Positions 34,971-44,352 of a stretch of DNA of 57,117 nt are shown one piece after another. Position 1 is the first letter of the stretch. The number at the start of each line of letters is the position of its first letter. A program made the position numbers and the translations under genes. The DNA lies in NCBI RefSeq assembly GCF_004346165.1, contig NZ_SLZZ01000022.1, positions 1-57,117 on the forward strand. Direction: 5' to 3'. The notes beneath the pieces are model-generated. The model saw only the letters and a list, made by a program, of their open reading frames with translations. It searched no databases and was not told where the DNA came from. The stretch is from Muricomes intestini. Its GTDB lineage: Bacteria; Bacillota; Clostridia; Lachnospirales; Lachnospiraceae.

Positions 34971-35627
34971 ATGAACATAAGTATTGCGGCTATGCTGGGA
35001 CAATTGTCCGGTGGAATGATAGGTACGATAGGCATATTCTTTGCGACCCTGCTATTCTCCCTGCCACTGGGGCTACTTGTGGCATTTGGAAGAATGTCAA
35101 AAATAAAGATTATTCAATGGATAGCGAAGATTTATATTTCCATTATGCGGGGAACCCCTCTTATGCTGCAGCTGATGGTGGTATACTTTGGGCCCTACTA
35201 CATATTTGGAATCCAGATTTCAGCTTCCTACCGGCTCGGTGCCGTACTCATTGCGTTTGCAATCAACTACGCTGCATATTTTGCGGAAATTTACCGCGGA
35301 GGCATTGAATCTATGCCGACAGGGCAGTATGAGGCGGCACGGCTTTTAGGCTACAATAAAGGGCAGACCTTTTTCCGCATTATTTTTCCTCAGGTAATCA
35401 AGAGAATTATGCCGTCTGTGACAAATGAAGTAATTACCCTTGTAAAAGATACCTCTCTTGCATTTTCCATTGCCTATGCGGAGATGTTTACTACAGCGAA
35501 ACAGATCGCATCATCTCAGACCTCTATTATTCCTTTAGTCTCAGCTGGAATATTCTATTATCTGTTTAACTTGCTTGTGGCCGTGACGATGGAATTGCTG
35601 GAAAAGAAATTGGATTACTACAAGTAG
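34971..35627 (+). CDS. Polar amino acid ABC transporter permease
   Basis: A 218-residue membrane protein of the HisM/GlnP type with about four or five membrane segments. The conserved 'IMRGTPLMLQLMVVYFG' near residue 60 and the EAA motif 'GQYEAARLLGYNKGQTFFRIIFPQVIKRIMP' (about 115-145) contact the ATPase. GGAGG precedes the ATG. It lies between its binding protein and ATPase genes. Confidence 0.93.
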   Translation: MNISIAAMLGQLSGGMIGTIGIFFATLLFSLPLGLLVAFGRMSKIKIIQWIAKIYISIMRGTPLMLQLMVVYFGPYYIFGIQISASYRLGAVLIAFAINYAAYFAEIYRGGIESMPTGQYEAARLLGYNKGQTFFRIIFPQVIKRIMPSVTNEVITLVKDTSLAFSIAYAEMFTTAKQIASSQTSIIPLVSAGIFYYLFNLLVAVTMELLEKKLDYYK

Positions 35628-35637
35628 GAGGAAATGC

Positions 35638-36327
35638 ATGAGTTTACTGGAAATGAGCCATATTAAGAAAAGTTTTGACGGTGTGGAAGTATTGAAGGAC
35701 ATTTCTCTGAAAGTAGAGGAAGGGGAGGTTCTGGCAATTATTGGCCCTTCCGGCTCGGGAAAATCAACACTGCTCCGCTGTGCCACAGATTTGGAGACAC
35801 CGGATGGCGGTGATATTCACTATGAAGGGAAATTTGGACTGGTGTTCCAGAACTTCAACTTGTTCCCTCATTTTTCTGTACTGAAGAATATTACAGATGC
35901 CCCTCTGAAGGTGCAAAAGAGGGAAAAAGAGGAAGTACTCAGAGAAGCCAGGGCACTTTTGAAAAAGATGGGACTGGAAGATAAAGAAAACGCCTATCCT
36001 TATCAGCTTTCCGGAGGACAGCAGCAGCGGGTCTCTATAGCGAGAGCACTGGCTATGAATCCGAAAATACTTTTCTTTGATGAGCCTACATCGGCTCTGG
36101 ATCCGGAGCTTACAGGAGAAATTCTGAAAGTAATCAAGGATCTGGCAGCAGAACAGATGACCATGGTTATCGTGACCCATGAGATGAATTTTGCAAAAAA
36201 TGTGGCTGACCATATCATATTTATGGATAAAGGCATCATTGAAGAACAGGGTACACCGGAGGAAGTATTTGGCTCCGATAATGCCAGAATGAAAGGATTT
36301 CTTGGGAAGTTGGCTACTGATAAATGA
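35638..36327 (+). CDS. Polar amino acid ABC transporter ATP-binding protein
   Basis: A 229-residue ATPase: Walker A 'IGPSGSGKST' (about residues 35-44), Q-loop 'LVFQNFNLFPHFSVLKNI', signature 'LSGGQQQRVSIARAL', Walker B 'ILFFDEPTSALDPE', and the H-loop 'VTHEMNFA'. It is about 12-15 residues shorter than usual for the family: the segment between 'GGDIHYEG' and 'FGLVFQ' is abridged, while all catalytic motifs are intact. AGGAGG lies six bases before the ATG. It closes the three-gene operon. Confidence 0.93.
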   Translation: MSLLEMSHIKKSFDGVEVLKDISLKVEEGEVLAIIGPSGSGKSTLLRCATDLETPDGGDIHYEGKFGLVFQNFNLFPHFSVLKNITDAPLKVQKREKEEVLREARALLKKMGLEDKENAYPYQLSGGQQQRVSIARALAMNPKILFFDEPTSALDPELTGEILKVIKDLAAEQMTMVIVTHEMNFAKNVADHIIFMDKGIIEEQGTPEEVFGSDNARMKGFLGKLATDK

Positions 36328-36396
36328 TAAATAAGGCATATCACATAAGCATAACTTATATATACCGGTGCAAATAAATAATGAACGCGAACCCAT

Positions 36397-36445
36397 ACAA
36401 GGCAGTGGATATATTGATTTTACCATTGCCTTGTATTATACTTTT
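36397..36445 (+). terminator. Probable terminator after the amino acid ABC operon
   Basis: ACAAGGCAGTGG (36397-36408) pairs with CCATTGCCTTGT (36423-36434), with one G-T pair and a 14-base loop, followed by the T-rich ATTATACTTTT. Confidence 0.65.
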
Positions 36446-36491
36446 ATGGTAGCTTAACTCAATGAAAGTACAAAAGGACAGGTGTGAACGT

Positions 36492-37199
36492 ATGAAAAAA
36501 CTGGAGCAGCTTTACGAAGGAAAAGCCAAAAAGGTATTTGCCACAGATGACCCGGATATTGTAATTGTGGACTATAAAGACGACGCTACTGCATTTAACG
36601 GAGAGAAGAAGGGAACAATCGTTGGAAAAGGTGTGATTAACAATCGGATGACCAACTATATTTTTCAGGTGCTGGAAAGGGAAGGTGTGCCGACGCACTA
36701 TGTGGAAGAGCTCAGTGAGAGAGAAACCGCAGTAAAAAAGGTGGAGATTGTTCCACTGGAAGTGATTGTCCGCAATGTGGCTGCTGGAAGTTTTTCAGAA
36801 AAGCTTGGAATTGAAGAAGGAAGAAAACTGTTAGCACCTACTTTAGAATTCAGTTATAAGGATGATGAGCTGGGGGACCCGATGATCAATGACTACTTTG
36901 CCATAGCAATCGGGGCTGCCACAAGAGAAGAGATTGACAAGATCACAGAGTATACTTTTAAGGTAAATGAGGTATTGAAAAAATTCTTTGACGAGGCAGG
37001 AATTGAGTTGATTGATTTTAAGATTGAATATGGAAGATTTCACGGTGATATTATTCTGGCAGATGAGATTTCGCCGGATACATGCAGGCTGTGGGATAAA
37101 GAGACACATGAGAAGCTGGACAAGGACCGGTTTCGGAGAGATATGGGAAATGTGGAGGACGCATATAAAGAAGTATTTCACCGTATCGGCATTCAATAA
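36492..37199 (+). CDS. purC: Phosphoribosylaminoimidazole-succinocarboxamide synthase
   Basis: A 235-residue SAICAR synthetase. '[31 protein letters not shown]' at the N-terminus and '[16 protein letters not shown]' and '[29 protein letters not shown]' are the family signatures. It joins CAIR and aspartate with ATP in de novo purine synthesis. ATG 36492 gives the standard N-terminus with AGGTG upstream; an in-frame ATG at 36462 has no ribosome site. purF follows after 14 nt and purB after a hairpin repeat. Confidence 0.96.
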   Translation: MKKLEQLYEGKAKKVFATDDPDIVIVDYKDDATAFNGEKKGTIVGKGVINNRMTNYIFQVLEREGVPTHYVEELSERETAVKKVEIVPLEVIVRNVAAGSFSEKLGIEEGRKLLAPTLEFSYKDDELGDPMINDYFAIAIGAATREEIDKITEYTFKVNEVLKKFFDEAGIELIDFKIEYGRFHGDIILADEISPDTCRLWDKETHEKLDKDRFRRDMGNVEDAYKEVFHRIGIQ

Positions 37200-37213
37200 T
37201 CAGGAGTGTATTC

Positions 37214-38650
37214 ATGAACAAATTGGAAAGGCTTACTACAGGTTTAGGTGAAGAGTGCGGAGTTTTTGGGGCATATGATCTGGATGGCGGCGATGTGACG
37301 CCATCCATATATTATGGCCTTTTTGCCCTGCAGCACAGAGGACAGGAAAGCTGCGGCATTGCAGTAACAGACACATGTGGAACGCGCAGAGTTTTATCCC
37401 AAAAAGGTCTGGGACATGTGGATGATGTATTTGATGAAGAATCTTTGGAAAAACTAAAAGGCAATCTGGGAGTCGGGCATGTCCGATATTCCACGGCAGG
37501 AGGGAGCTGCGCTGAGAATGCACAGCCATTGGTCATCAATTATGTAAAAGGGACACTTGCTATTGCCCATAATGGCAATCTGGTCAATGCATCTGCACTT
37601 AGGCGGGAACTGGAATATACAGGGGCCATTTTTCAGACGACTGTTGACTCAGAAGTGATTGCATATCATATTGCAAGGGAACGCCTTCATGTATCAACAG
37701 TTGAAGATGCTGTAAAAAATGCCATGAAAAAGATCAAAGGAGCCTATGCTCTTGTTATAGGCAGTCCCCGCAAGCTGATTGGCGTAAGAGACCCCCTTGG
37801 AATAAAGCCCCTGTGTATCGGAATGAAGGATAACACTTATATTCTTGCGTCTGAGAGCTGTGCAATAACCGCAGCGGGTGCTGAGTTTGTACGGGATGTG
37901 CTGCCGGGTGAGATTGTAAGTTTTACAAAAGATGGGATAGCTTCTGATATGAGTATGGCAGTTTCGGCCAACCAGCAGGCCAGATGTATATTTGAATACA
38001 TCTATTTTGCCCGCACGGACAGTACCATTGACGGTGTGAATGTCTACCATGCCAGAATTAAGGCCGGAAAGGCACTGGCAGAATCTTATCCGGTGGAGGC
38101 AGACCTGGTGGTTGGTGTGCCGGACTCCGGACTTGTGGCCGCCAAAGGCTATTCTGAGCAATCCGGGATTCCTTATGGAATGGCTTTCCATAAAAACAGT
38201 TATGTGGGCAGAACGTTTATAAAGCCAAAACAAAGTGACAGGGAATCCAGTGTAAAAATTAAGCTGAATGTGATTCCCGAGGTGGTCAAAGGAAAGCGGA
38301 TTGTCATGGTGGACGATTCCATGGTGAGGGGAACAACCTGTGCCAACATTATCAGAATGCTGAAAAAAGCAGGTGCCACAGAGGTGCATGTAAGAATAAG
38401 CTCACCGCCGTTTCTGTTTCCCTGCTATTTTGGAACCGATGTGCCGTCCAACGAGCATCTGATTGCACATTCCCATACACCGGAGCAGATATGTCAAATG
38501 ATAGATGCAGACACACTTGGCTACATGGAAGTGGAAAAGCTAAAAAATATGGTTGGAGGCTTAAGTTTTTGCGATGCATGTTTTACAGGGAAATACCCCA
38601 TGCCTGTCCCCGGCAGAGACATCAGCCATGAATTTGAGCAGAGCACTTAG
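37214..38650 (+). CDS. purF: Amidophosphoribosyltransferase
   Basis: A 478-residue enzyme of the Bacillus type: a short propeptide ends 'GEE' before the catalytic cysteine in 'ECGVFGAYD', typical of processed PurF. The glutaminase domain carries 'LFALQHRGQESCGI' and 'VGHVRYSTAG'. The PRTase motif is 'RIVMVDDSMVRGTTCANII'. Four cysteine positions, including those in 'FLFPCYFGTD' and 'LSFCDACFTGKYP', fit an Fe-S cluster. It makes phosphoribosylamine, the first step of purine synthesis. The last codons and stop lie inside the small hairpin repeat C. Confidence 0.96.
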   Translation: MNKLERLTTGLGEECGVFGAYDLDGGDVTPSIYYGLFALQHRGQESCGIAVTDTCGTRRVLSQKGLGHVDDVFDEESLEKLKGNLGVGHVRYSTAGGSCAENAQPLVINYVKGTLAIAHNGNLVNASALRRELEYTGAIFQTTVDSEVIAYHIARERLHVSTVEDAVKNAMKKIKGAYALVIGSPRKLIGVRDPLGIKPLCIGMKDNTYILASESCAITAAGAEFVRDVLPGEIVSFTKDGIASDMSMAVSANQQARCIFEYIYFARTDSTIDGVNVYHARIKAGKALAESYPVEADLVVGVPDSGLVAAKGYSEQSGIPYGMAFHKNSYVGRTFIKPKQSDRESSVKIKLNVIPEVVKGKRIVMVDDSMVRGTTCANIIRMLKKAGATEVHVRISSPPFLFPCYFGTDVPSNEHLIAHSHTPEQICQMIDADTLGYMEVEKLKNMVGGLSFCDACFTGKYPMPVPGRDISHEFEQST

Positions 38651-38725
38651 TGAGGTCCTTTCGAGCTTAGTGCGAGCCACATCCTGACACTTGACGAGGT
38701 CTTATCGAGTCTAGTGACAGGATGT
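38644..38725. repeat. Repeat C: duplicated small hairpin between purF and purB
   Basis: Two related 29-bp units (38644-38672 and 38688-38716) read CACTT-nnn-GAGGTC...TCGAG-nn-TAGTG, each able to fold. The second is extended by ACATCCTG / CAGGATGT arms into a longer hairpin (38679-38725). The first unit includes the purF stop codon. No U-tract follows, so termination is not its obvious role; it may stabilise or attenuate the mRNA between the two genes. Confidence 0.7.
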
Positions 38726-38753
38726 TACATTATAGAACAGGAGATTATACTAT

Positions 38754-40187
38754 ATGAGTACAGACCGTTATATCAGCCCTCTTTCCGAGCGTTATGCGAG
38801 CAGGGAGATGCAGTATATTTTTTCACAGGATAAGAAATTCAGGACATGGAGGAGACTCTGGATTGCTCTCGCGGAGACAGAGAAAGAGCTGGGACTGAAT
38901 ATCACAGATGAGCAGATTGAAGAAATGAAAGCTCACGCAGAAGATATCAATTATGATGTTGCTAAAGAAAGAGAAAAAGTGGTGCGCCATGATGTGATGT
39001 CCCACGTATATGCCTATGGGGTGCAGTGTCCTAAGGCAAAAGGGATTATTCACCTGGGAGCCACCTCCTGCTATGTTGGGGATAATACAGACATTATTAT
39101 CATGTCGGAGGCACTGAAACTGGTAAAAACGAAACTGGTGAATGTGATTTTTGAGCTGGCGAAGTTTGCAGGCAAGTACAAGGAACTGCCAACTTTAGGG
39201 TTTACACATTTCCAGCCTGCCCAGCCAACCACGGTAGGCAAAAGAGCCACTCTCTGGATGCAGGAATTTGAGATGGATCTGGAAGATCTGGAATACGTTT
39301 TAGGCAGTTTAAAGCTTTTGGGCTCCAAGGGGACTACAGGGACTCAGGCAAGCTTCCTGGAATTGTTTGATGGAGATCAGAAAACTATTGATAAAATTGA
39401 CCCTATGATAGCGGAAAAAATGGGATTTGAGGCCTGCTATCCGGTGTCCGGGCAGACTTATTCCAGAAAGGTGGATACCAGAGTAATAAACGTACTGGCG
39501 GGGATTGCCTCAAGTGCCCATAAGTTTTCCAATGATATCCGTCTGCTTCAGCACCTGAAAGAAGTGGAGGAGCCTTTTGAAAAATCTCAGATTGGGTCTT
39601 CTGCCATGGCGTACAAGAGAAATCCCATGAGAAGTGAGAGAATTGCCTCACTGTCACGCTATGTTCTGGCGGATTCACTGAATCCGGCAATTACAGCCTC
39701 CGTACAGTGGTTTGAGAGAACTCTAGATGATTCTGCAAATAAACGATTGAGTATTCCGGAAGGTTTTTTGGCAGTCGACGGTATTCTGGATCTGTGCCTG
39801 AATGTAGTGGATGGACTTGTGGTATATCCAAAAGTAATTGAAAAACATCTGATGTCTGAGCTGCCTTTCATGGCGACAGAAAACATTATGATGGATGCTG
39901 TAAAAGCGGGAGGAGACAGACAGGAGCTGCATGAGAGAATACGTAAATTGTCCATGGAGGCAGGGAGAAACGTAAAAGAAAAAGGCCTGGACAATAATCT
40001 TTTGGAAATGATTTCCCAGGACGATGGGTTTAATCTTAGTCCGGAGGATCTGCAGAAAATAATGGATCCGGTAAAATATGTGGGCCGTTCAAAGGAGCAG
40101 GTGGAAGCTTATCTGAAAAACGTGATTGATCCGTTATTGGAGAAGAATAAAAAAGAACTTGGCGTGAAAGCAGAAATTAATGTATAA
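38754..40187 (+). CDS. purB: Adenylosuccinate lyase
   Basis: A 477-residue member of the fumarase/aspartase superfamily. 'RHDVMSHVYAYG' and 'IHLGATSCYVGDNTD' provide the substrate-binding His/Thr/Ser region, 'GFTHFQPAQPTTVGKRATLW' the second region with the general-acid His, and 'IGSSAMAYKRNPMRSERI' the flexible signature loop. It catalyses fumarate release in the SAICAR and adenylosuccinate steps and so works with purC and purF upstream. AGGAG lies 11 bases before the ATG. Confidence 0.96.
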   Translation: MSTDRYISPLSERYASREMQYIFSQDKKFRTWRRLWIALAETEKELGLNITDEQIEEMKAHAEDINYDVAKEREKVVRHDVMSHVYAYGVQCPKAKGIIHLGATSCYVGDNTDIIIMSEALKLVKTKLVNVIFELAKFAGKYKELPTLGFTHFQPAQPTTVGKRATLWMQEFEMDLEDLEYVLGSLKLLGSKGTTGTQASFLELFDGDQKTIDKIDPMIAEKMGFEACYPVSGQTYSRKVDTRVINVLAGIASSAHKFSNDIRLLQHLKEVEEPFEKSQIGSSAMAYKRNPMRSERIASLSRYVLADSLNPAITASVQWFERTLDDSANKRLSIPEGFLAVDGILDLCLNVVDGLVVYPKVIEKHLMSELPFMATENIMMDAVKAGGDRQELHERIRKLSMEAGRNVKEKGLDNNLLEMISQDDGFNLSPEDLQKIMDPVKYVGRSKEQVEAYLKNVIDPLLEKNKKELGVKAEINV

Positions 40188-40221
40188 TCTTAATAACAGG
40201 ACATAAAATCTATTTAGTACT

Positions 40222-40258
40222 CTGCCAAAGTAAGACTGTGCTTACAGCAAAATGGCAG
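40222..40258. other. Nested stem-loop upstream of lemA-like gene
   Basis: CTGCCA (40222-40227) pairs with TGGCAG (40253-40258), enclosing GTAAG / CTTAC. There is no U-tract. It lies in the purB-LemA gap, 30 bases before the LemA start. Confidence 0.4.
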
Positions 40259-40290
40259 CAAGGTCCAACGAGAAAAAGGAGGTTAGAGGT

Positions 40291-40842
40291 ATGGCAATTT
40301 GGATTATACTTGCAGTGATTGTTATCATTGTTATCTGGCTGGTAGGTTCCTACAATGGGTTTATCCGGCTCAGAAATAAGACGGAGGAAGCATTTTCAGC
40401 TATGGATGTATCGCTGAAAAAGAGATACGATTTAATTCCAAATTATGTAGAGACAGTAAAAGGTTATGCAAAACACGAGTCGGCAACTCTGGAGAAGGTG
40501 ATTGCCGCACGCAACGCGGCGATGAATGCATCTACCGAGGAAGAAAAGATTGCAAACGATAATATTTTAAGTGGTACTTTAAAATCACTTTTTGCACTTT
40601 CCGAGAGCTACCCGGATTTGAAGGCAAACCAGAATTTTCTGCAGTTACAGGATCAGCTGCAGCGGATTGAGGAGGAGATTGCTGGTTCCAGAAGATATTA
40701 TAATGGCGTAGCGAACCGCTTTAACACAAAGGTGGAGATGTTCCCGGGCAATATTGTTGCGGGCATTTTTGGATTCAGGAGAAAACCGCTGTATGAAGTG
40801 ACAGAGACACAACAGAGAGAGAATGTGAAGGTGAGTTTTTAA
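40291..40842 (+). CDS. LemA family protein
   Basis: A 183-residue protein. One N-terminal membrane helix (about residues 2-19) is followed by the helical LemA domain with 'YNGFIRLRNKTEEAFSAMDVSLKKRYDLIPNYVETVKGYAKHE', 'LQDQLQRIEEEIAGSRRYYNGVANRFN' and 'FGFRRKPLYEV'. The function of LemA proteins is poorly defined. It is usually encoded with a DUF2207/TPM-type membrane partner, as here 18 nt downstream. AAAGGAGG lies eight bases before ATG 40291; the longer frame from 40252 is not supported. Confidence 0.93.
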   Translation: MAIWIILAVIVIIVIWLVGSYNGFIRLRNKTEEAFSAMDVSLKKRYDLIPNYVETVKGYAKHESATLEKVIAARNAAMNASTEEEKIANDNILSGTLKSLFALSESYPDLKANQNFLQLQDQLQRIEEEIAGSRRYYNGVANRFNTKVEMFPGNIVAGIFGFRRKPLYEVTETQQRENVKVSF

Positions 40843-40860
40843 AAAGAGGAGGATATTGGC

Positions 40861-42822
40861 ATGAGTAAGTCCAGAAATGGTTCTATCAAGTGGCTTTTTC
40901 CAGTTCTTCTCTATGTGCTTTTTATGTTTCTGACTTCAGGTATCTTCGATGATTCAGAATCGGAGCTTACAATGGATCAGAATATGGAAACGCAGTATTT
41001 TAATACAGATATCGTTATAGGGGGCGGCCAGTCATATAAGGTTACAGAAAATATCGGAGTGAGCTTTTATACGGGCAGGCAGGGAATCTACCGTCATATC
41101 CCATATAAAGGAACGGTGGTTGATTATGATCAAGAAGACAACCTGGTATCCGTGCCTTATTATGCAAAAATTACGGAGGCAAAGGCAAATGAACCTCTGG
41201 AGGTCAGCAGGAAAAATGGCAGCTGGCTCGGGCGTCTGGGCACCGAAGGCGAGTATAAAACAGGCGGGGAATATCAGATTTCCTACACATTTACACCGCA
41301 ATTTGAGACGAAGGATTATAATAATGCCTACTATAATGTGTTTCCGAAACAGTGGCAGAATGATATCCCGGCGGGCAGCCGATTTACAGTTACATTCCCG
41401 AAGGATTTTGACCATGACAGGTTGAAATTTTACTATGGAGAACAAGGAGAACGCTCGGATGCGGCGGATATCCTTGCATTGTCATGGGAGGGAAATACAG
41501 TGACCGGGGTTTTACAGAGGGATCTTCCAATGGGGAATGGGGTTACATTCTATGCACCGATGAAGGAAGGATATTTTACCGGAATCGGTCATGTTGATTT
41601 CCTTCCATGGATGCTTCTTCTCCCTGGGGTTGTGCTGTGTGCGCTGATTGTATTTTTATACTTGAAATTCGGCAGAGACGAGCAGATTATTCCTTCCGTA
41701 CAATATCAGCCTCCGGATAATCTGGACAGTGCAGCGGTAGGCTACATTATCGATGATAATGCTGATAATAAAGACATGATTTCCCTGATTATATATTGGG
41801 CAGAACAAGGGTATCTGCGCATTGAGGAGCAGAAGAGCAATAATCTCTGCCTCTATAAATTGAAGGATATTCCAAAAGATGCACCTGGATATCAGATTAC
41901 TATATTCAAGAAACTGTTCGGACGCAGCGATAAGCGTAAAGTCAACAGTTTGACATATAATTTCGCAGGGACGCTGGATATAGCAAAAAAGCAGCTCAAA
42001 AATTCTATTGAAGAGCGGGGCGGATTATACACTGCGGCATCCAGAATTTCCCGTTGGGTGGCAGCGGTATGCTGTACTCTGCCTTTTGGCTGGTTTATGC
42101 TTGTCACAGGGCGGTATTCACTTACAGGTACGATTCAAACGGTGATCCAGGTGATTTTGTGGGGGCTTCTTGCAGCAGGGACTTTTGTATTCTGCACAGG
42201 AGTTGATAAATGGTATGCGAAATCTGCAAAGTCAAGGAGAGTAACCATAGAGATTAGTGCAGGAATGTGCCTTTTTGCCGTCTCTGCATATGTAATCAAC
42301 TACATCCTACGAGTATACCGTAGAGAGATATTTCAATATGTCTGGGTGCTGTTTTTGGTAGTGATTATGACTGGGATAATGGTGGCAATGGCAGGTTTTA
42401 TGAAAAAAAGAACACCGAAGTGTGTGGAATGGATAGGGAAACTGGCCGGGTTAAGAGATTTTATTGAGACTGCGGAGCTGGAGCGTATGAATGAACTGGC
42501 AAAAACAAATCCGGAGTGGTTTTACCATATCATACCTTATGCTTATGTTTTCGGACTCTCTGATGTGTTCGCCGAAAAATTGAAAGATCTCTCACTGCCG
42601 GCCCCTGAGTGGTATGTACCGTACCATCAATATACATTTTTTGATTACTATGTGTTCAATAGTTTAATGGTAAACAGCTTTGATAAGGCAGCCACCCAAT
42701 TGTCGGTGCCAAAGCCCAGCAGTTCAGGCTCATCAGGTGGTTCTTCCGGGGGAAGCTTCGGCGGCGGAGGCGGTGGGTTTTCCGGGGGAGGTTTCGGCGG
42801 CGGCGGAGGCGGGAGCTGGTAG
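40861..42822 (+). CDS. DUF2207 membrane protein with Gly-rich C-terminus
   Basis: A 653-residue protein. An N-terminal membrane or signal segment (about 11-28) leads to an extracytoplasmic beta domain of some 220 residues ('YKVTENIGVSFYTGRQGIYRHIPY', the DUF2207 start). A membrane helix at about 243-263 precedes a cytoplasmic winged-helix-like part ('MISLIIYWAEQGYLRIEEQ'). Several membrane segments (about 400-515) and a soluble part follow, with a C-terminal Ser/Gly tail in which glycine runs end in 'GGGSW'. The Gly-rich tail is common in DUF2207 proteins. It forms an operon with LemA; envelope role likely but unproven. Confidence 0.9.
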   Translation: MSKSRNGSIKWLFPVLLYVLFMFLTSGIFDDSESELTMDQNMETQYFNTDIVIGGGQSYKVTENIGVSFYTGRQGIYRHIPYKGTVVDYDQEDNLVSVPYYAKITEAKANEPLEVSRKNGSWLGRLGTEGEYKTGGEYQISYTFTPQFETKDYNNAYYNVFPKQWQNDIPAGSRFTVTFPKDFDHDRLKFYYGEQGERSDAADILALSWEGNTVTGVLQRDLPMGNGVTFYAPMKEGYFTGIGHVDFLPWMLLLPGVVLCALIVFLYLKFGRDEQIIPSVQYQPPDNLDSAAVGYIIDDNADNKDMISLIIYWAEQGYLRIEEQKSNNLCLYKLKDIPKDAPGYQITIFKKLFGRSDKRKVNSLTYNFAGTLDIAKKQLKNSIEERGGLYTAASRISRWVAAVCCTLPFGWFMLVTGRYSLTGTIQTVIQVILWGLLAAGTFVFCTGVDKWYAKSAKSRRVTIEISAGMCLFAVSAYVINYILRVYRREIFQYVWVLFLVVIMTGIMVAMAGFMKKRTPKCVEWIGKLAGLRDFIETAELERMNELAKTNPEWFYHIIPYAYVFGLSDVFAEKLKDLSLPAPEWYVPYHQYTFFDYYVFNSLMVNSFDKAATQLSVPKPSSSGSSGGSSGGSFGGGGGGFSGGGFGGGGGGSW

Positions 42823-42930
42823 CAGGCAGTATACTGCTGCACGGCCGGACAATAACCAAAATAATGCAAAGGAATGTTGCAGATTGTGGCAGCATTCTTT
42901 TTTAGTATGTAAAATAGTTATGATGTAGCA

Positions 42931-42988
42931 AGGTCATGCTTTTGCATGCAAGCATGAAACGCATGGCCTTTTGACCCTGATATCATAT
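42931..42988. repeat. Family A repeat, right-end fragment A5
   Basis: Begins AAGGTCATGC and ends in CCTTTTGACCC...ATATCAT, matching the right end of copies A1-A3, with a CATGC..GCATG hairpin. The left half of the element is missing. It lies in the 224-bp gap between the DUF2207 gene and the BspA-like gene. Confidence 0.75.
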
Positions 42989-43046
42989 CATCTATTTTAC
43001 CAAGGAGAAAGGAACCCCGGCAAGGCAGGGGGAGAGGAGGAGAATT

Positions 43047-44246
43047 ATGGAATTGTGTGTGAAGAGAGTTGAATTTGATGAGGGCAGAAAGCGGGGTTTG
43101 CGTATAATATTAGCAATATTTTCATTTTCTTTTGTTATCGGGACGGCTCATGAACTGCCGGAAGTTGATTTTTCGAAAACGAATTCTGCATGTGAACCCC
43201 GGTCTGAGACTGATGCACAGGGAGCAGAGATAGTGCCGGCGGAAACCATACAATTAAAAGGCACCGAGGAAAGGATGCAAAAAGAAGTTATGCATATAAA
43301 GGTTCCGCTGAGCGGGCTAAAAGCGGGTATTTCCCGGAGCGGTGAAAGAGTACTGCCTATGGTAGCTTCACCGTCAGTGGAGAATATTTCCGAAACTGTA
43401 TCGGATATTTTTCCGGGTAATATGATACCGCAAATTCCACCCGCTAATTCTGGGGCAGCGGCCCCGAACGTCTCGGAAAAACCGGTGGATGAGAAACCGT
43501 CCACAGTACCGGCCGGACAAGACATCCCTACAGTACCTATTAAACAGGGGGATTCTTCGACAGCGCCGGCACCGGAAAAGGAGGGTTTGCCAGCAGTAAA
43601 TAATCCTGTTACGGAATCACCGGAAACTGTGGATCCGGGTAATGCAGAGGAAAGCGGTGGTGAAGAAACGGAGCCGGAGGAAAGTGGTAATGGGGAAGCC
43701 CCTGTAGACCAATACGGAGGATTCCTTGTAAACGAGGAAGGAATGATTTACAGCTATGACCCGGGAGCAGGCATGCTGAATGAAGATGGTATCTTAGAGT
43801 TTCCGGGGGAGGAATGTACAGGCATTCTGGCAGGGACTTTCGCCGGGGTGGGAGCTGGTATCTGCGAACTGCACATTCCTGCCAATATGGCTTTTATCGA
43901 AGCAGGTGCACTGAAAGACCTGACGGAACTCGCGGATATTGAAGTGAGCACAGACAATCCTGCTTATGTAAGCAGTGAAGGTGTACTGCTGGACCGCAGC
44001 ATGACCTCCATTCTGGCATTTCCGGCAGACCGGGTGGGAATTTATAGGGTTCCCGGTTCCGTAACCGGACTTGCCGAATATTCTTTTGCAGGCTCAAAGC
44101 TGTCAGTTCTGAATGTGGTGGAGTGCGGTATTGTCGGGATTGCAGAAAATGCGCTGGAGGGCAGCGCCCTGACAATATGCGTGCCCAGAGAGTACGTGGA
44201 GGAATACAGGATCATGTTTCCTGAAAAAGAAATTGCAGGCAGGTAA
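43047..44246 (+). CDS. Secreted leucine-rich-repeat (BspA-like) protein
   Basis: A 399-residue protein. A hydrophobic segment at about residues 17-33 after a basic lead is a signal peptide or anchor. Residues 60-230 form a low-complexity Pro/Glu/Ser/Thr-rich spacer. The C-terminal 170 residues carry BspA-type (LRR_5) repeats ('ILAGTFAGVGAGICELHIPANMAFIEAGALKDL', 'GLAEYSFAGSKLSVLNVV', 'GIAENALEGSALTICVPREYVEEYR'). Such proteins are cell-surface or secreted, with binding roles; the ligand is unknown. No sortase motif is seen. The ATG has AGGAGG upstream. By eye the spacer region is richer in G+C than its neighbours. Confidence 0.75.
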   Translation: MELCVKRVEFDEGRKRGLRIILAIFSFSFVIGTAHELPEVDFSKTNSACEPRSETDAQGAEIVPAETIQLKGTEERMQKEVMHIKVPLSGLKAGISRSGERVLPMVASPSVENISETVSDIFPGNMIPQIPPANSGAAAPNVSEKPVDEKPSTVPAGQDIPTVPIKQGDSSTAPAPEKEGLPAVNNPVTESPETVDPGNAEESGGEETEPEESGNGEAPVDQYGGFLVNEEGMIYSYDPGAGMLNEDGILEFPGEECTGILAGTFAGVGAGICELHIPANMAFIEAGALKDLTELADIEVSTDNPAYVSSEGVLLDRSMTSILAFPADRVGIYRVPGSVTGLAEYSFAGSKLSVLNVVECGIVGIAENALEGSALTICVPREYVEEYRIMFPEKEIAGR

Positions 44247-44352
44247 TTATGTTTTGCATACTGTTCTTCCGGGAAGGAGCATAAATTTACCTTACAATGA
44301 TGAATTTATTTCGGAAGTATGTTAGAATACTTCGCGGAGGCAGGATAAGAAT

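Noticed and set aside
37694-38389. 231-codon minus-strand frame opposite purF
   Set aside because: PurF is complete and highly conserved here; the frame has no start signal or family pattern.
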